Below are positions 9,328 to 18,748 of a stretch of 64,000 nucleotides of DNA, piece by piece (within the stretch, counting starts at the first letter, position 1; every line of letters begins with the position of its first letter). The stretch covers positions 124,001-188,000 of the forward strand of contig NZ_PGGN01000006.1 in NCBI RefSeq assembly GCF_003010935.1, given 5' to 3'. The notes under the pieces are model-generated. The model saw only the letters and a program-made list of their open reading frames with translations, was not told the DNA's origin and did not search any database. Source of the DNA: Phyllobacterium endophyticum. GTDB lineage: Bacteria > Pseudomonadota > Alphaproteobacteria > Rhizobiales > Rhizobiaceae. The position numbers and the translations under genes are program-made.

Positions 9328-10182
9328 ATGCCAGACAAAAATTACGTTCTTACCCTTTCCTGCGAAGATCGGCCGGGTATCGTTGCGTCGGTAACCACCG
9401 AGCTTGCCGGCATGGATGCCAATATTGCCGAAAGCAACCAATTCTGGGACAGACAGACCAACCGCTTCTTCATGCGCATTGCCTTCACGGCGGCCGAAGG
9501 TACAAGCAAAGACGATGTTGAACGGGCTCTAAAGCCCGCTATACAGCGCTTCGACATGAAGACGAGCCTCGTCGATCAGTCGAAAAAGCCGAAGATTGTT
9601 ATTATGGTCTCGAAATTTGACCATGCTCTGCTGCATCTCTTCTACCAGATCAAGGTTGGTTGGCTTGATGCGGACGTTGCAGCCATCGTTTCCAACCATG
9701 AAGACAGCCGCCGCTTCGCCGAACATGAAGGCATCCCGTATCACGTGCTGCCCGTTTCCAGGGACAATAAGATCGAGCAGGAAGAAGCACTGCTCCGGAT
9801 TGTAAAGGACACCGGCGCCGACCTCGTAGTATTGGCCCGTTACATGCAGGTCCTATCGGACAATTTGTCGAAACGGCTGTTTGGCAAAGTCATTAATATC
9901 CATCATTCGTTTTTGCCAAGCTTCAAGGGCGCAAAGCCCTATCACCAAGCCTATGAACGCGGGGTGAAGCTCATAGGCGCAACGGCGCATTATGTTACGC
10001 CCGATCTCGATGAGGGTCCCATCATCGAGCAGGAGACCGAACGCGTGACCCATGCAATGAGCGCCGAAGATTTCGTTGCCACGGGCCGCGACATCGAAAG
10101 CCGCGTGCTGGCGCGGGCGGTAAAAAAGCATCTCGAATCGCGCGTCATGCTCAATGGTCACAAGACGGTTGTGTTTGGATGA
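9328..10182 (+). CDS. purU: formyltetrahydrofolate deformylase
   Basis: A 284-residue protein: an N-terminal ACT domain (LTLSCEDRPGIVASVTTEL) and a C-terminal formyltransferase-like domain with INIHHSFLPSFKGAKPYHQA, which holds the catalytic histidine and glycine-rich loop. PurU hydrolyses 10-formyl-THF to formate and THF, balancing one-carbon pools and feeding formate to PurT. The ATG at 9328 has a weak Shine-Dalgarno. It stands alone, convergent with the dehydrogenase on its right. Confidence 0.96.
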   Translation: MPDKNYVLTLSCEDRPGIVASVTTELAGMDANIAESNQFWDRQTNRFFMRIAFTAAEGTSKDDVERALKPAIQRFDMKTSLVDQSKKPKIVIMVSKFDHALLHLFYQIKVGWLDADVAAIVSNHEDSRRFAEHEGIPYHVLPVSRDNKIEQEEALLRIVKDTGADLVVLARYMQVLSDNLSKRLFGKVINIHHSFLPSFKGAKPYHQAYERGVKLIGATAHYVTPDLDEGPIIEQETERVTHAMSAEDFVATGRDIESRVLARAVKKHLESRVMLNGHKTVVFG

Positions 10183-10196
10183 CTTGAGGGCTCAGG

Positions 10197-11120
10197 TCAG
10201 CTGGCCGAAAAGTAGTTTTCCAGATTAGATACGACGCGGTCAGCCATTGCCTTACGCGTTTCGACTGTCGCACTTCCCATGTGCGGCTGGAGCACTACAT
10301 TGTTGAGGGTAAGGAGGGCTTCCGGCACGTTCGGTTCGTCCACGAACACGTCGAGGCCCGCTCGCCCAAGTTCGCCAGATTGCAAGAGCTCGACCAAGGC
10401 AGTTTCGTCGACGACGGTGCCGCGAGCGACATTGATAAACGTTCCCTCTGACCCAAGCCCCTGCAGTACTTCGCGGGATATAACACCTTTGGTTGCGTCC
10501 CCGCCGGGCAGAATTGCTATCAGGGCAGAACACCTGCTTGCCATTTCGGCCAGATCAGGGAAATACTCGTATTCGACTTCGGTTTTCCTGTTGCGTGTAT
10601 GATAGACGACCTCGCACCCAAAAGCCGTGAGCTTTCTGGCGATGACGCTACCGATTCGCCCAAGCCCGACCAGCCCGATCATTTTGCCCTCAATTCCCTG
10701 CGCCAGAGGCGGCGTTTCCCCGTTTGCCCATCGTCTTTCCCGCACGAAACGATCATTGGCAACGATGTCGCGAGTAGCCGCAAGCAGAAGCGTAATCGCC
10801 ATATTCGCGGTATCTTCATTGAGAACGTCCGGCGTGTTGGCGATCTTGATCCCCTTGGTCGCCGCATAGGCGATATCCAGCGAGTCGGTGCCGACACCAA
10901 ACGAAGAAACGATCTCGAGTGCTGGCAGCAGATCGATCATATCCGCCTTGAGACCGGTAAACGTACTCGTCACGGCCGCCCGGAAACGCCCCGCGTGCTT
11001 CTGTAAGAAACCCAACGCATCTTCTTCCTCATAGAGCTTTTCAACTGCGTATCGCTTCTCCAACTCCTCCGTCAGATACGGCATGAGAGGGCCAAGCAAG
11101 AGGAGAGGTTGTTTTTCCAT
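10197..11120 (-). CDS. D-isomer-specific 2-hydroxyacid dehydrogenase (glyoxylate/hydroxypyruvate reductase type)
   Basis: A 307-residue NAD(P)-dependent dehydrogenase. The dinucleotide fold has GLVGLGRIGSVIA. The catalytic Arg, Glu and His fit INVARGTVVDE, DVFVDEPNVP and LQPHMGSATVE. The family reduces 2-keto acids such as glyoxylate or hydroxypyruvate; the substrate here is not fixed. The ATG at 11120 is preceded by GGGAAATG; the frame upstream to 11297 overlaps the lactate dehydrogenase start and is not used. It is divergent from that gene, so both may respond to hydroxy acids. Confidence 0.9.
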   Translation of the reverse strand: MEKQPLLLLGPLMPYLTEELEKRYAVEKLYEEEDALGFLQKHAGRFRAAVTSTFTGLKADMIDLLPALEIVSSFGVGTDSLDIAYAATKGIKIANTPDVLNEDTANMAITLLLAATRDIVANDRFVRERRWANGETPPLAQGIEGKMIGLVGLGRIGSVIARKLTAFGCEVVYHTRNRKTEVEYEYFPDLAEMASRCSALIAILPGGDATKGVISREVLQGLGSEGTFINVARGTVVDETALVELLQSGELGRAGLDVFVDEPNVPEALLTLNNVVLQPHMGSATVETRKAMADRVVSNLENYFSAS

Positions 11121-11295
11121 CGATTCATTTCCCGTCGAATGCTTCCAGAGTGTGCGACAATAGCTGGACGTGGCGGAAAGACAAACATTTGCTGACGAAG
11201 AGCACCTTTGCCAGTGCTGATTATCTTGAGTTGGCGCTTGCCTTTTTGAATGCATTGGTGTGAAAACCGTCGCACCAATGCTTGCGGGACGGAAC

Positions 11296-12498
11296 ATGAT
11301 AAAGACAGTAGAGATCGCCGATCTAAAAGAGCGCGCCAGACGGCGCGTGCCAAAAATGTTCTTTGACTACGCCGATTCTGGTGCATGGACAGAGAGTACT
11401 TATCGCGCGAACGAAGAGGATTTCCGCAAGATTCAATTGCGCCAGCGCGTGGCAGTCAACATGACCGACCGGACGCTCGAAAGCACGATGGTCGGCCAGA
11501 CTGTATCCATGCCTGTCGCACTCGCCCCAACCGGCCTGACCGGTATGCAGCATGCAAATGGCGAAATGCTGGCGGCTCAGGCGGCCGAGGAATTCGGCGT
11601 CCCCTTCACCCTCTCGACGATGAGTATCTGTTCTATCGAGGATGTCGCATCGGTTACTACCAAGCCGTTCTGGTTCCAGCTTTATGTCATGCGCGATCGA
11701 GACTTCATCTACAATTTGATAGACCGAGCCAAGGCTGCCGGGTGCTCGGCTTTGGTTCTGACGCTCGATCTGCAGATTCTGGGTCAGCGCCACAAGGATC
11801 TGCGTAACGGTCTTTCTGCCCCCCCGAAGTTTACACCGAAACACATCTGGCAGATGGCTACGCGTCCGCAGTGGTGTATGGAAATGCTGAGGACCAATCG
11901 CCGTACATTCGGCAACATAGTGGGGCACGCCAAAGGTGTGGGCGATTTGTCATCGCTGGCAGTCTGGACAACCGAGCAGTTCGATCCGCGCCTATCCTGG
12001 AACGATGTTACCTGGATAAAGGAACGTTGGGGCGGCAAACTTATCATCAAGGGCATTCTCGACGTCGAAGATGCGAAGATGGCAGCCGCGACCGGTGCCG
12101 ATGCAATCATCGTATCCAATCACGGTGGACGACAGCTCGATGGAGCGCCCTCATCCATTTCAGTCCTTGCGGATATCGTCGACGCAGTTGGTGACAAGAT
12201 CGAAGTGCATTTCGACGGGGGAATCAGATCGGGCCAGGACGTGTTGAAGGCGCTCGCCATCGGAGCCAAGGGAACCTATATCGGCCGGGCCTTTCTCTAC
12301 GGCTTGGGTGCTGGTGGGAAACAAGGCGTCACCGAGGCATTGGAGATCATCCGCAAGGAGCTTGATATTACGATGGCCTTGTGCGGCGAGCGGGACGTCC
12401 AGGTTCTCGACCGGAACAACCTTTACAAGAGCGGTCTCGAAACCAAACCGCGAATGGCCGAAGTGAAAAAGAAACGCGCGCGAACAGCGGGAGCGTAA
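11296..12498 (+). CDS. lldD: FMN-dependent L-lactate dehydrogenase / alpha-hydroxyacid oxidase family
   Basis: About 400 residues with the LldD family signature: FDYADSGAWTESTYRAN near the N-terminus, ALAPTGLTGMQHANGE, FQLYVMRDR, and the active-site block IIVSNHGGRQLDGAPSS, where His and Arg bind the substrate, then HFDGGIRSGQDVLKA. It oxidises L-lactate to pyruvate and passes electrons to the respiratory chain; related family members act on other alpha-hydroxy acids. I start it at ATG 11296, after GGGACGG; a GTG at 11260 would add 12 residues. Confidence 0.88.
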   Translation: MIKTVEIADLKERARRRVPKMFFDYADSGAWTESTYRANEEDFRKIQLRQRVAVNMTDRTLESTMVGQTVSMPVALAPTGLTGMQHANGEMLAAQAAEEFGVPFTLSTMSICSIEDVASVTTKPFWFQLYVMRDRDFIYNLIDRAKAAGCSALVLTLDLQILGQRHKDLRNGLSAPPKFTPKHIWQMATRPQWCMEMLRTNRRTFGNIVGHAKGVGDLSSLAVWTTEQFDPRLSWNDVTWIKERWGGKLIIKGILDVEDAKMAAATGADAIIVSNHGGRQLDGAPSSISVLADIVDAVGDKIEVHFDGGIRSGQDVLKALAIGAKGTYIGRAFLYGLGAGGKQGVTEALEIIRKELDITMALCGERDVQVLDRNNLYKSGLETKPRMAEVKKKRARTAGA

Positions 12499-12501
12499 AG
12501 A

Positions 12502-13608
12502 TTAGAACACACTCTTGAAGAAGCCAAGCTCGGCCAATTGCTTCGAGTTTTCGAACCGAACGGAAACACTCGAATTGAGGTTGTCGAGCTTCCCGGCGGT
12601 GATTGCCTCCAGCATGGTCTTGTATGCGCGAGAACCCTTGAAATACTGCCCACCCTCTATCGCCTTCTTCACGAACTCTTCCGTTTCGCTGAAAAACTTG
12701 AAATGCAGCAGCGACCCGAAGATGGGCGAAAAGTTGCGGTGAAATGGCCACGGCTTGTGAATGCTGATGGTGAACGCGATAGGATACTCTACGTAGAGCA
12801 GAGGATATTTCATCAACTCGTCATAATGCTGAGGATCATCCAACAACCTGTCCCTTGGCCCTCCCATCATCGACATGGCCGAGTTGGTGCGGCTCAGCCG
12901 ATAGCCGCTTCTATCGAATGTATTGGCGATCTCCCAAGGCATCGTACCCGAAGATCCGTTGAACACCGCAGATTTTAGATTTGCCGATGGGTAACAATCG
13001 ATCATCGGCGCTGGGCAATGCAAAACGCCCTTTGCTTCCAGGCGGACTATCAGTTCTGGCAGCGTTCTCGTCTCACATTCGTCATAGATAAAATATTCGT
13101 CGCAATCGACATTCATATACCAGCGCTTGGTCCCATAAATCCGGACCAGTGCCTCGCGCCAAAGATTGCCGCCGTTCGCCTGTCGGTAACGGATATCCGA
13201 GCCGAAGATGTCGACGTCGTTTTCAGCGAGAAGTTTTTCCCGTGTTCCATCTGTCGATTGATCGTCAACGCACAAGAACCGCGTTATCCCGAGTTTGCGA
13301 TAATGGGCGAGAAATGACGGTATGAATTGGATGCTGTTATGGGCTAGAAAAATGAGAGGTATGTCCCGAGGTTCGAGCGGCCGGATATCATCTTTCCTCA
13401 ATGAGTAAATTCGGACCGGATCATGACGCTTCTTCACGCTGACGTTACGCCAACGCGTGAGCAAGGACTGGCCTGTTTTCTTGGGAAAGGCGGCTGGACT
13501 GCCAGGGCGGTATGGAAAGGGAATTTCCGGTCTCGGAAACAGGAAAGATTGGTGACGTTTCAATAGGTGGTTCCGCCTTGAACGCGAGTCGGGTCTTTGT
13601 GCATGCAA
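12502..13608 (-). CDS. glycosyltransferase family 2-like protein (Glyco_tranf_2_4 type)
   Basis: A 368-residue cytosolic-looking protein. From about residue 80 it has IPLIFLAHNSIQFIPSFLAHY and FLCVDDQSTDGTREKL, then WYMNVDCDEYFIYDECE, where the DCDE stretch fits a metal-binding DxD motif. This pattern matches the Glyco_tranf_2_4 group found in surface-polysaccharide loci. The first 75 residues are basic and variable, so the start (ATG at 13608) is uncertain. It is convergent with lldD. The acceptor is unknown. Confidence 0.75.
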   Translation of the reverse strand: MHAQRPDSRSRRNHLLKRHQSFLFPRPEIPFPYRPGSPAAFPKKTGQSLLTRWRNVSVKKRHDPVRIYSLRKDDIRPLEPRDIPLIFLAHNSIQFIPSFLAHYRKLGITRFLCVDDQSTDGTREKLLAENDVDIFGSDIRYRQANGGNLWREALVRIYGTKRWYMNVDCDEYFIYDECETRTLPELIVRLEAKGVLHCPAPMIDCYPSANLKSAVFNGSSGTMPWEIANTFDRSGYRLSRTNSAMSMMGGPRDRLLDDPQHYDELMKYPLLYVEYPIAFTISIHKPWPFHRNFSPIFGSLLHFKFFSETEEFVKKAIEGGQYFKGSRAYKTMLEAITAGKLDNLNSSVSVRFENSKQLAELGFFKSVF

Positions 13609-13780
13609 CTCCAGAAGGCCGACCGATTAAACTTGGACGTGTGGAAGGTCAAGTATGGCCCGGTGAGCGCCGTATCCCCACTTTCCTGATGTAAAGCCAG
13701 CAAGTACGCCGCAATTTGGCAGCAATGAGGGGTTTTCCTTTTCCGCATTTGGTCTTAAACCCTACTCAGACTCTCAGAAT

Positions 13781-14497
13781 ATGAAGCGAGGCATCATGCA
13801 GAATGATCTTGACATCTACGTGGGATGGGACTCACGCGAACCGATCGCATATGAAGTTGCCAAGAGCACCGTATTGAAACATGCGACGATCCCCGTCCAG
13901 GTAGTTCCGATCAAATTGGAAGAGCTCGTAGAGAAAGGCGCTTATACACGCGATATCGACCCCCTTGCCTCGACTGAGTTTACCTATTCACGCTTCTTCA
14001 CACCCTGGCTCGCAGGCTACAAGGGCTGGGCACTTTTCTGCGATTGTGACTTCCTGTTTTTTGGCGATGTGGCGAAGCTGCTTCAGTACCGCGACGAATC
14101 GAAAGCGGTGGTTTGCGTCAAACATGATTACACGCCTAAGGCAGGCACGAAAATGGACGGCAAAGTCCAGACCAGCTATCCGCGCAAGAACTGGTCATCA
14201 TTCATGCTGTTCAATTGTGAGCACCCGTCCACGCGCCAGCTCACGCCGGAACTGATCAACCGGGAAAGCGGCGCCTATCTGCATCGTATGCAATGGGCGC
14301 AAGATCACGAGATCGGGGAGATTCCGGTTGAATGGAATTGGCTGGAAGGCTGGAACGAAAAGCCGGCGAACGGTTATCCCAACGCAGTCCATTTTACCAA
14401 TGGCGGACCATGGTTCAAGGATTGGCAGAATGTAGATTACGCCGACGAGTGGCGCGCGGCAGCCAATGCAGTTGATCCGGATTGGAAGGCCATCTGA
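13781..14497 (+). CDS. glycosyltransferase-like protein (family 8-like GT-A)
   Basis: A 238-residue protein starting DIYVGWDSREPIAYEVAKST, with ASTEFTYSRFFTPWLAGYKGWALFCDCDFLFFGDV, where CDCDF supplies a DxD motif. It ends with HFTNGGPWFKDWQ, as in GT8-like proteins that act on surface glycans. No signal peptide or membrane helix is seen. A second possible ATG lies at 13796. It sits between two minus-strand glycan-type genes and is transcribed on its own. Donor and acceptor are unknown. Confidence 0.7.
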   Translation: MKRGIMQNDLDIYVGWDSREPIAYEVAKSTVLKHATIPVQVVPIKLEELVEKGAYTRDIDPLASTEFTYSRFFTPWLAGYKGWALFCDCDFLFFGDVAKLLQYRDESKAVVCVKHDYTPKAGTKMDGKVQTSYPRKNWSSFMLFNCEHPSTRQLTPELINRESGAYLHRMQWAQDHEIGEIPVEWNWLEGWNEKPANGYPNAVHFTNGGPWFKDWQNVDYADEWRAAANAVDPDWKAI

Positions 14498-14536
14498 CAA
14501 GCGGATATCCCGGGCCGGAATAACCCACCGATGCGC

Positions 14537-15316
14537 TCACCGTAATGTTGCGCCACGCGTTGTGGTCGCAACGCTCGCGCTGAACTTGTGAAATGTCTCG
14601 TGTGTCCATAGAGGGATACCCGAGATTTTGGCGACCTCGTCATCTGCGGTGTAGAGCGGATACCCTCGGTCGATAAGCGCCTGCAATATCTGCTTGTCCG
14701 TGCCCGCGTGCAGACGTTTCAGATTGGCGTCGTTATAAATGTGGCCTGATGAATCAGGATTGATGCCGCTGATGATCACGGCCCTGGCACCGCTGAGAAT
14801 TGCGTAGAACACTGCGGTGATGCCATTGGAGAACTTCATATTGTCATCGATCTCGACATTGAGCCCTCCCATGACGGCCTCGTACATCGCCATCCGTTTA
14901 AAACGGTTGATCAGCTTTAGATCGTCATAGCCATAGTTGAACGCAGCGATACCCTGTTTGAGTTGTTCCAGGCTTTTCGGCCAACGTACGACGTAAAGAA
15001 GCCGCGTGCGTTTTCCATTCAATACCTTTCGAACGTGCAAGGCGTTCGTTGTTTGCCCCTCGACCTGATTGAACTGCATGAACGTCGCGTCCGGAACGTA
15101 AATTCCCCACGCGTCCAGTACGCCTTGTGAGCCGTTCACGGTGATGACATGGAAATCTGCGTTGAAGCCGGCTGGAACCGTCGAAATGGGTGCCGAGCCC
15201 AGTACCACCACCGGTCCAGTGAACCCAACCGGATGCGAAGGCGCGCGCGGCCTCAGTATCCTGTAGATCACAGAGCGCCGAATCCTCGTCAGGATCTCAA
15301 ATCGGGGCAGCCTCAT
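14537..15316 (-). CDS. unknown protein, weakly sialyltransferase-like N-terminus
   Basis: A 259-residue basic protein. After a short N-terminal stretch it has VVVLGSAPISTVPAGF and HVITVNGSQGVLDAWGI, a pattern reminiscent of bacterial sialyltransferase-type folds, where a nucleotide-binding loop is followed by a conserved Asn. The C-terminal half (NGITAVFYAILSGARAVIISGINPDSSGH) looks like a second Rossmann half. The likeness is weak and I do not assign a reaction. Its neighbours are two glycosyltransferase-like genes, and the integrated element begins 55 bp upstream of its start. Confidence 0.6.
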   Translation of the reverse strand: MRLPRFEILTRIRRSVIYRILRPRAPSHPVGFTGPVVVLGSAPISTVPAGFNADFHVITVNGSQGVLDAWGIYVPDATFMQFNQVEGQTTNALHVRKVLNGKRTRLLYVVRWPKSLEQLKQGIAAFNYGYDDLKLINRFKRMAMYEAVMGGLNVEIDDNMKFSNGITAVFYAILSGARAVIISGINPDSSGHIYNDANLKRLHAGTDKQILQALIDRGYPLYTADDEVAKISGIPLWTHETFHKFSASVATTTRGATLR

Positions 15317-15371
15317 AAGAGCGGCCTTTCGCGATACGAATGAACATTTTCGAAATTAACAGGGAATGATA

Positions 15372-15421
15372 TGCTGGTACGCCCAAGGGGAATCGAACCC
15401 CTGTTTGCGCCGTGAGAGGGC
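15372..15421. repeat. left attachment site (copy of the tRNA-Glu 3' part)
   Basis: 50 bp identical to 25508-25557. It contains the T-arm, acceptor 3' strand, CCA and anticodon-stem part of the tRNA (minus strand), then diverges at 15422. It is not a working tRNA because the 5' half is missing. This is the expected product of tyrosine-integrase insertion into a tRNA 3' end. Confidence 0.93.
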
Positions 15422-15636
15422 CGCTTAACCGGCCTTTTGCGAAATTGATTAGCACCCATTTTTATCCCAGCTTACCCGTCCAACCTCTCTCCATATCTTT
15501 GATATCATTGGTTTAATCCCTGAGAGCAAGTTAAATTGCGTTACATTTAGCTTGCCTGCGATTGTACCGGTATATACACTCCTATTTTACCGCTACTGGC
15601 TTCCGAGGGCTTAGGGTAAAATGGAGAACCGACATA

Positions 15637-17070
15637 ATGGCACGCACTATACGCGAAGCGACACTAGATAGTCGCACGGCAAGAAGCAACTTGAAGACCG
15701 GCACGAAGAAGAGCGGCGAGAAGAAGAAAAGCGGCGACGATATCCACTTTCGCACTCTAATCCCCGGCGAACTGCACCTTGGCTATCGCCGCCACCAATC
15801 TGGGGTGCCGGGGGTTTGGCTGGCGCGAATATATGTGAAGAAGATGTCTGGCGAAAAAGGCAGCCCGTACAAGAAAGTCGTGCTTGGCCGCGCCGACGAC
15901 TACCAAGATGCAGACGGCGAAAAGGTACTGACTTTCGGGCAGGCACAGAAGCTGGCTTATAAAGCTGCTGAAGACGCCGAGCGCGAGTCCAAGGAAGCCG
16001 CCATCGCCCAGGAAGAAGCCGCTAAGCCAAAGCCGCTGACAGTGAAGGATGCGATAGAGGATTATATCGTTTTCCTGAAGGCACATAAGAAGACCGGCAG
16101 GGACGCTGAGCGCCGGGCAAACGTGCTTATACTGCCAACCCTTGGCGACGTGGCCGTGGTGGACCTGACTACCGACCAGTTGGCCAAATGGCGCGACGCA
16201 CTGGCGGCAGCCCCTGCCCGGCTGCGCACGCGTCCCACGGAGGACCAGCGATACAAGCCAGCCCCAGCCACCGCCGACGAAAAGCGCGCCCGGCGCGCCA
16301 CCGTAAACCGCACACTGACTGTCCTTAAGGGAGCGCTGAACCGAGCCTTTAAACTAGGCCGGGTGAACGACGACCTTGCATGGCGGCGCGTGGAGCCCTT
16401 TTCCAACGTGAGTGCAGCCCGTGAGGATTTCCTATCCAAGGAAGAGATAACCCGCTTTCTTAATGCTGCTGACGAAGGTTCCGGTTTTAGGGCTATCGCA
16501 CAAGCCGCGCTGCTGACCGGCTGCCGGTATGGGGAACTGTGCAATCTAAACGCCAAAGATTTTGAACATGGCCGCATTGTCGTGCGGGAATCCAAGAGCG
16601 GTAAGCCGCGCCGCGTGCGATTGACCCCGGAAGCCGTGAATTTCTTTACCGAGCACGTTGCCGGGCTCGCCAAAGATGCCCCTATGTTTGTGAAATCAGA
16701 CGGCGAACGCTGGGGACCTTCCCACCAGATTCGGCCGATGCTGGCCGCTTGCGTGGCTGCCAAGATAAAGCCGGTTGGCTTCCACCAGTTGCGACACACC
16801 TATGCCAGCCTTTCCATTATGAACGGCGCTTTGTTGAACGCCGTTGCAAGGAACCTTGGCCACGCAAACACGTCCATGGTGGAAAAGCATTATGGCCACC
16901 TGACCGATGACTACATGGACGAGGCTATCCGCGTCGGTGTTCCAGAGTTTGGCATTACCAAACCCGGCAAGGTGGTTCCATTCGAGCCCGCTGACCGTTT
17001 CCTGCTTAATAGGGCAGACGTGGTGGAATTGGAGCCCGACCAGATGGTTGTGAAGAAAGACCGCAAATGA
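15637..17070 (+). CDS. int: tyrosine-family site-specific integrase of the element
   Basis: A 477-residue recombinase. The N-terminal part has an Arm-type DNA-binding region (GVPGVWLARIYVKK), then a SAM-like core-binding domain. The C-terminal catalytic domain has all expected residues: Arg in TGCRYGEL, Lys in SKSGKPRRVRL, HxxR in HQLRHT, His in LGHAN and the nucleophile Tyr in KHYGHL. The frame is open from a TTG at 15562, but the ATG at 15637 with GGAG 10 bases upstream is the better start. It lies just inside the left att repeat and reads inward. Its stop overlaps the next gene (ATGA). Confidence 0.95.
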   Translation: MARTIREATLDSRTARSNLKTGTKKSGEKKKSGDDIHFRTLIPGELHLGYRRHQSGVPGVWLARIYVKKMSGEKGSPYKKVVLGRADDYQDADGEKVLTFGQAQKLAYKAAEDAERESKEAAIAQEEAAKPKPLTVKDAIEDYIVFLKAHKKTGRDAERRANVLILPTLGDVAVVDLTTDQLAKWRDALAAAPARLRTRPTEDQRYKPAPATADEKRARRATVNRTLTVLKGALNRAFKLGRVNDDLAWRRVEPFSNVSAAREDFLSKEEITRFLNAADEGSGFRAIAQAALLTGCRYGELCNLNAKDFEHGRIVVRESKSGKPRRVRLTPEAVNFFTEHVAGLAKDAPMFVKSDGERWGPSHQIRPMLAACVAAKIKPVGFHQLRHTYASLSIMNGALLNAVARNLGHANTSMVEKHYGHLTDDYMDEAIRVGVPEFGITKPGKVVPFEPADRFLLNRADVVELEPDQMVVKKDRK

Positions 17071-17681
17071 GCGATCTACCGCCTTGGCCAGAAACCATTG
17101 AGGAAGCGACCCCGGCGTGGTTTGCCAGCGTTGAGGCATGGGTGGAGCAGGCCGACGAGGAAGGACTGATTACCGTGTTCCGCGAAGGCCAACGGTATGC
17201 CAACTTTAAATCCGACGAGTTGGAACTGCTGGTCTTTCCACCCCCCGGCATTGCGGCTGACGAACTTGAGGCAATTCGGCAGGGCAACGCCAAGCGATTA
17301 CGCGGCGAGCCCAGCCCGTGGGCAGGGGTGTCCGCGTGCCTTCGGGCTCCATTGCCCACGCCTGCGTTCCTTTCTGTGATCGCTGATTTGATTGATGGTA
17401 ACGGGTTACAGAACAGGGGCGCAGTTAACCCGACCAAGGCGGAGGTCCAGGCCCGCCGCGACCATTGCGCTGCCGTATTGCGGCAAGCCTATCGTAAAAA
17501 ACCCATGCGCTCTTGCCAGCAAAAGGGAAAAGATGTGGTTTCCCATGAGTCCCTGCGCGAAGGCGAGAGCCTGCAGGATGCTCGCGACCGCATAGATAGT
17601 GTTCTCGGCCACGGTGCAAAACGTGACGGCGACGACAAGATTTCCAAGATTATTATTCGCGCCCTTAAGGCGCTGGGGTGA
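17067..17681 (+). CDS. unknown element protein coupled to the integrase
   Basis: 204 residues, acidic in the N-terminal half and basic in the middle, with no membrane segment and no motif I recognise. The ATG overlaps the integrase stop (ATGA), so it is translated with it. It contains a single conserved-looking tail (DRIDSVLGHGAKRDGDDKI). Being coupled to an integrase suggests a role in excision or regulation, but nothing in the sequence proves it. Confidence 0.7.
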   Translation: MSDLPPWPETIEEATPAWFASVEAWVEQADEEGLITVFREGQRYANFKSDELELLVFPPPGIAADELEAIRQGNAKRLRGEPSPWAGVSACLRAPLPTPAFLSVIADLIDGNGLQNRGAVNPTKAEVQARRDHCAAVLRQAYRKKPMRSCQQKGKDVVSHESLREGESLQDARDRIDSVLGHGAKRDGDDKISKIIIRALKALG

Positions 17682-17788
17682 CGCCCTAGCCAAATTGAAC
17701 GATCCTTTGGCCATACGCCTAACGCAATAACACCCATTCTGAACAAATAAAACCCGCGCGCTAAGGGCGCTGGCTTGTCGCAGAAAGT

Positions 17789-17802
17789 ATTAATGCGTTA
17801 AT
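17789..17802. promoter_or_regulatory. AT-rich inverted repeat, possible operator
   Basis: ATTAA-TGCG-TTAAT is a perfect 5-bp inverted repeat, followed by further TTAA/TATA-rich sequence (to about 17817), 36 bp before the helix-turn-helix gene. It lies where a promoter is expected and could be bound by that regulator. No direct proof. Confidence 0.4.
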
Positions 17803-17837
17803 GTATGTGTATATTAACCCGCTAAAGGAGACTACCT

Positions 17838-18155
17838 ATGAGTAATGATAACAATAAGAAAGAAGTAGACTTGCGCTCTCCTCTTGAAAAAGGGCGTTTG
17901 CTTTTGTCTATTACTGAGTTTTGCCAGTGTGTCGGCATTTCTCGTGTAACCTATTACGCGTGGAAGCGAGAAGGCATTATCCCAGCCGAGGGCTTTGAAA
18001 CCCGCCTTGGTGCCGGGATAGTGCGCATAAGCTTTGAAGCCATGCTTGCGTGGATGCGTGCTCGGGGTGCACCGGTCGGTGACGAATTGCTGGCCGTGCA
18101 GCAGCAGATAGAGCGGCGGAAAGAACATTCCCATATCGCTGTCGGTGGGCGCTAA
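17838..18155 (+). CDS. AlpA/MerR-like helix-turn-helix regulator or excisionase
   Basis: 105 residues. LSITEFCQCVGISRVTYYAWKREG is a clear helix-turn-helix of the type seen in AlpA-like and excisionase proteins, with the turn at VGIS and Tyr/Trp in the recognition helix. A strong AAAGGAG lies 7 bases before the ATG. In P4-like and PICI satellites an AlpA protein controls integrase or replication genes, and the position between int and primase fits that. It could also be a simple repressor. Confidence 0.72.
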   Translation: MSNDNNKKEVDLRSPLEKGRLLLSITEFCQCVGISRVTYYAWKREGIIPAEGFETRLGAGIVRISFEAMLAWMRARGAPVGDELLAVQQQIERRKEHSHIAVGGR

Positions 18156-18160
18156 CGCCG

Positions 18161-18748
18161 ATGGCCGCCGACAGGGATGAGAGGGAATGGAGACAGCTGT
18201 TGAAGTATGCTGAGCCCGCCTTTGAGCCCCGGCAGTGCAGTATTCCCAACGTGGTTGACTGCATACGCCGCACGTACGTTCTGTGTCGCCACAGGCCCCG
18301 GCGTGGACCGTTGCCGCCGAACCACGGCCCGGCGTTTTTGGTCTATGAGATGTTCCCCTCCGGTAAATATGTTCCGGAGGAATACCAGCATATATTGATC
18401 GGCCAGATGATGACCCCGCCGACCGATTGGCAGCGTGAGTACATCGGCAGACTTCGCATGTGGTTCGCCATAGCCCGCACCCAAGAGCGGTCCACCCGCC
18501 AGCTTACCGAAGCCAGCCGTGATGACGCTTACGTGCGGTACTCCCGCTTTACGGACTGGCCACAATTCTACACCGACTTTATCCGCATCGCCGAAGCCGA
18601 CGACCTCGCGTTCCTTGCTGACCAAGGGATAACCAAGGACGCCGCGCTGCTGCTTGATGGCACTGGCCGCTGGGAACCAATGAACCTTGCCGCCATGCCG
18701 TACAAAATAGAAAATGACAAAGGACTGACAGGATGGACGCACATTTGA
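18161..18748 (+). CDS. unknown element protein upstream of the primase
   Basis: 195 residues, Arg- and Trp-rich, with no membrane helix. Motifs such as CIRRTYVLCRHRPRRG (two cysteines and a histidine) are suggestive of metal or nucleic-acid binding but are not a complete zinc finger. It starts 5 bp after the regulator and overlaps the primase start by 16 bp, so it is part of the replication operon. Function unknown. Confidence 0.7.
   Translation: MAADRDEREWRQLLKYAEPAFEPRQCSIPNVVDCIRRTYVLCRHRPRRGPLPPNHGPAFLVYEMFPSGKYVPEEYQHILIGQMMTPPTDWQREYIGRLRMWFAIARTQERSTRQLTEASRDDAYVRYSRFTDWPQFYTDFIRIAEADDLAFLADQGITKDAALLLDGTGRWEPMNLAAMPYKIENDKGLTGWTHI

Noticed and set aside
15422-15636. CRISPR array or defence island inside the element
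   Set aside because: No regular repeat-spacer pattern is present; the only repeats are the att copies, the TGTAGG array and the hairpin modules.
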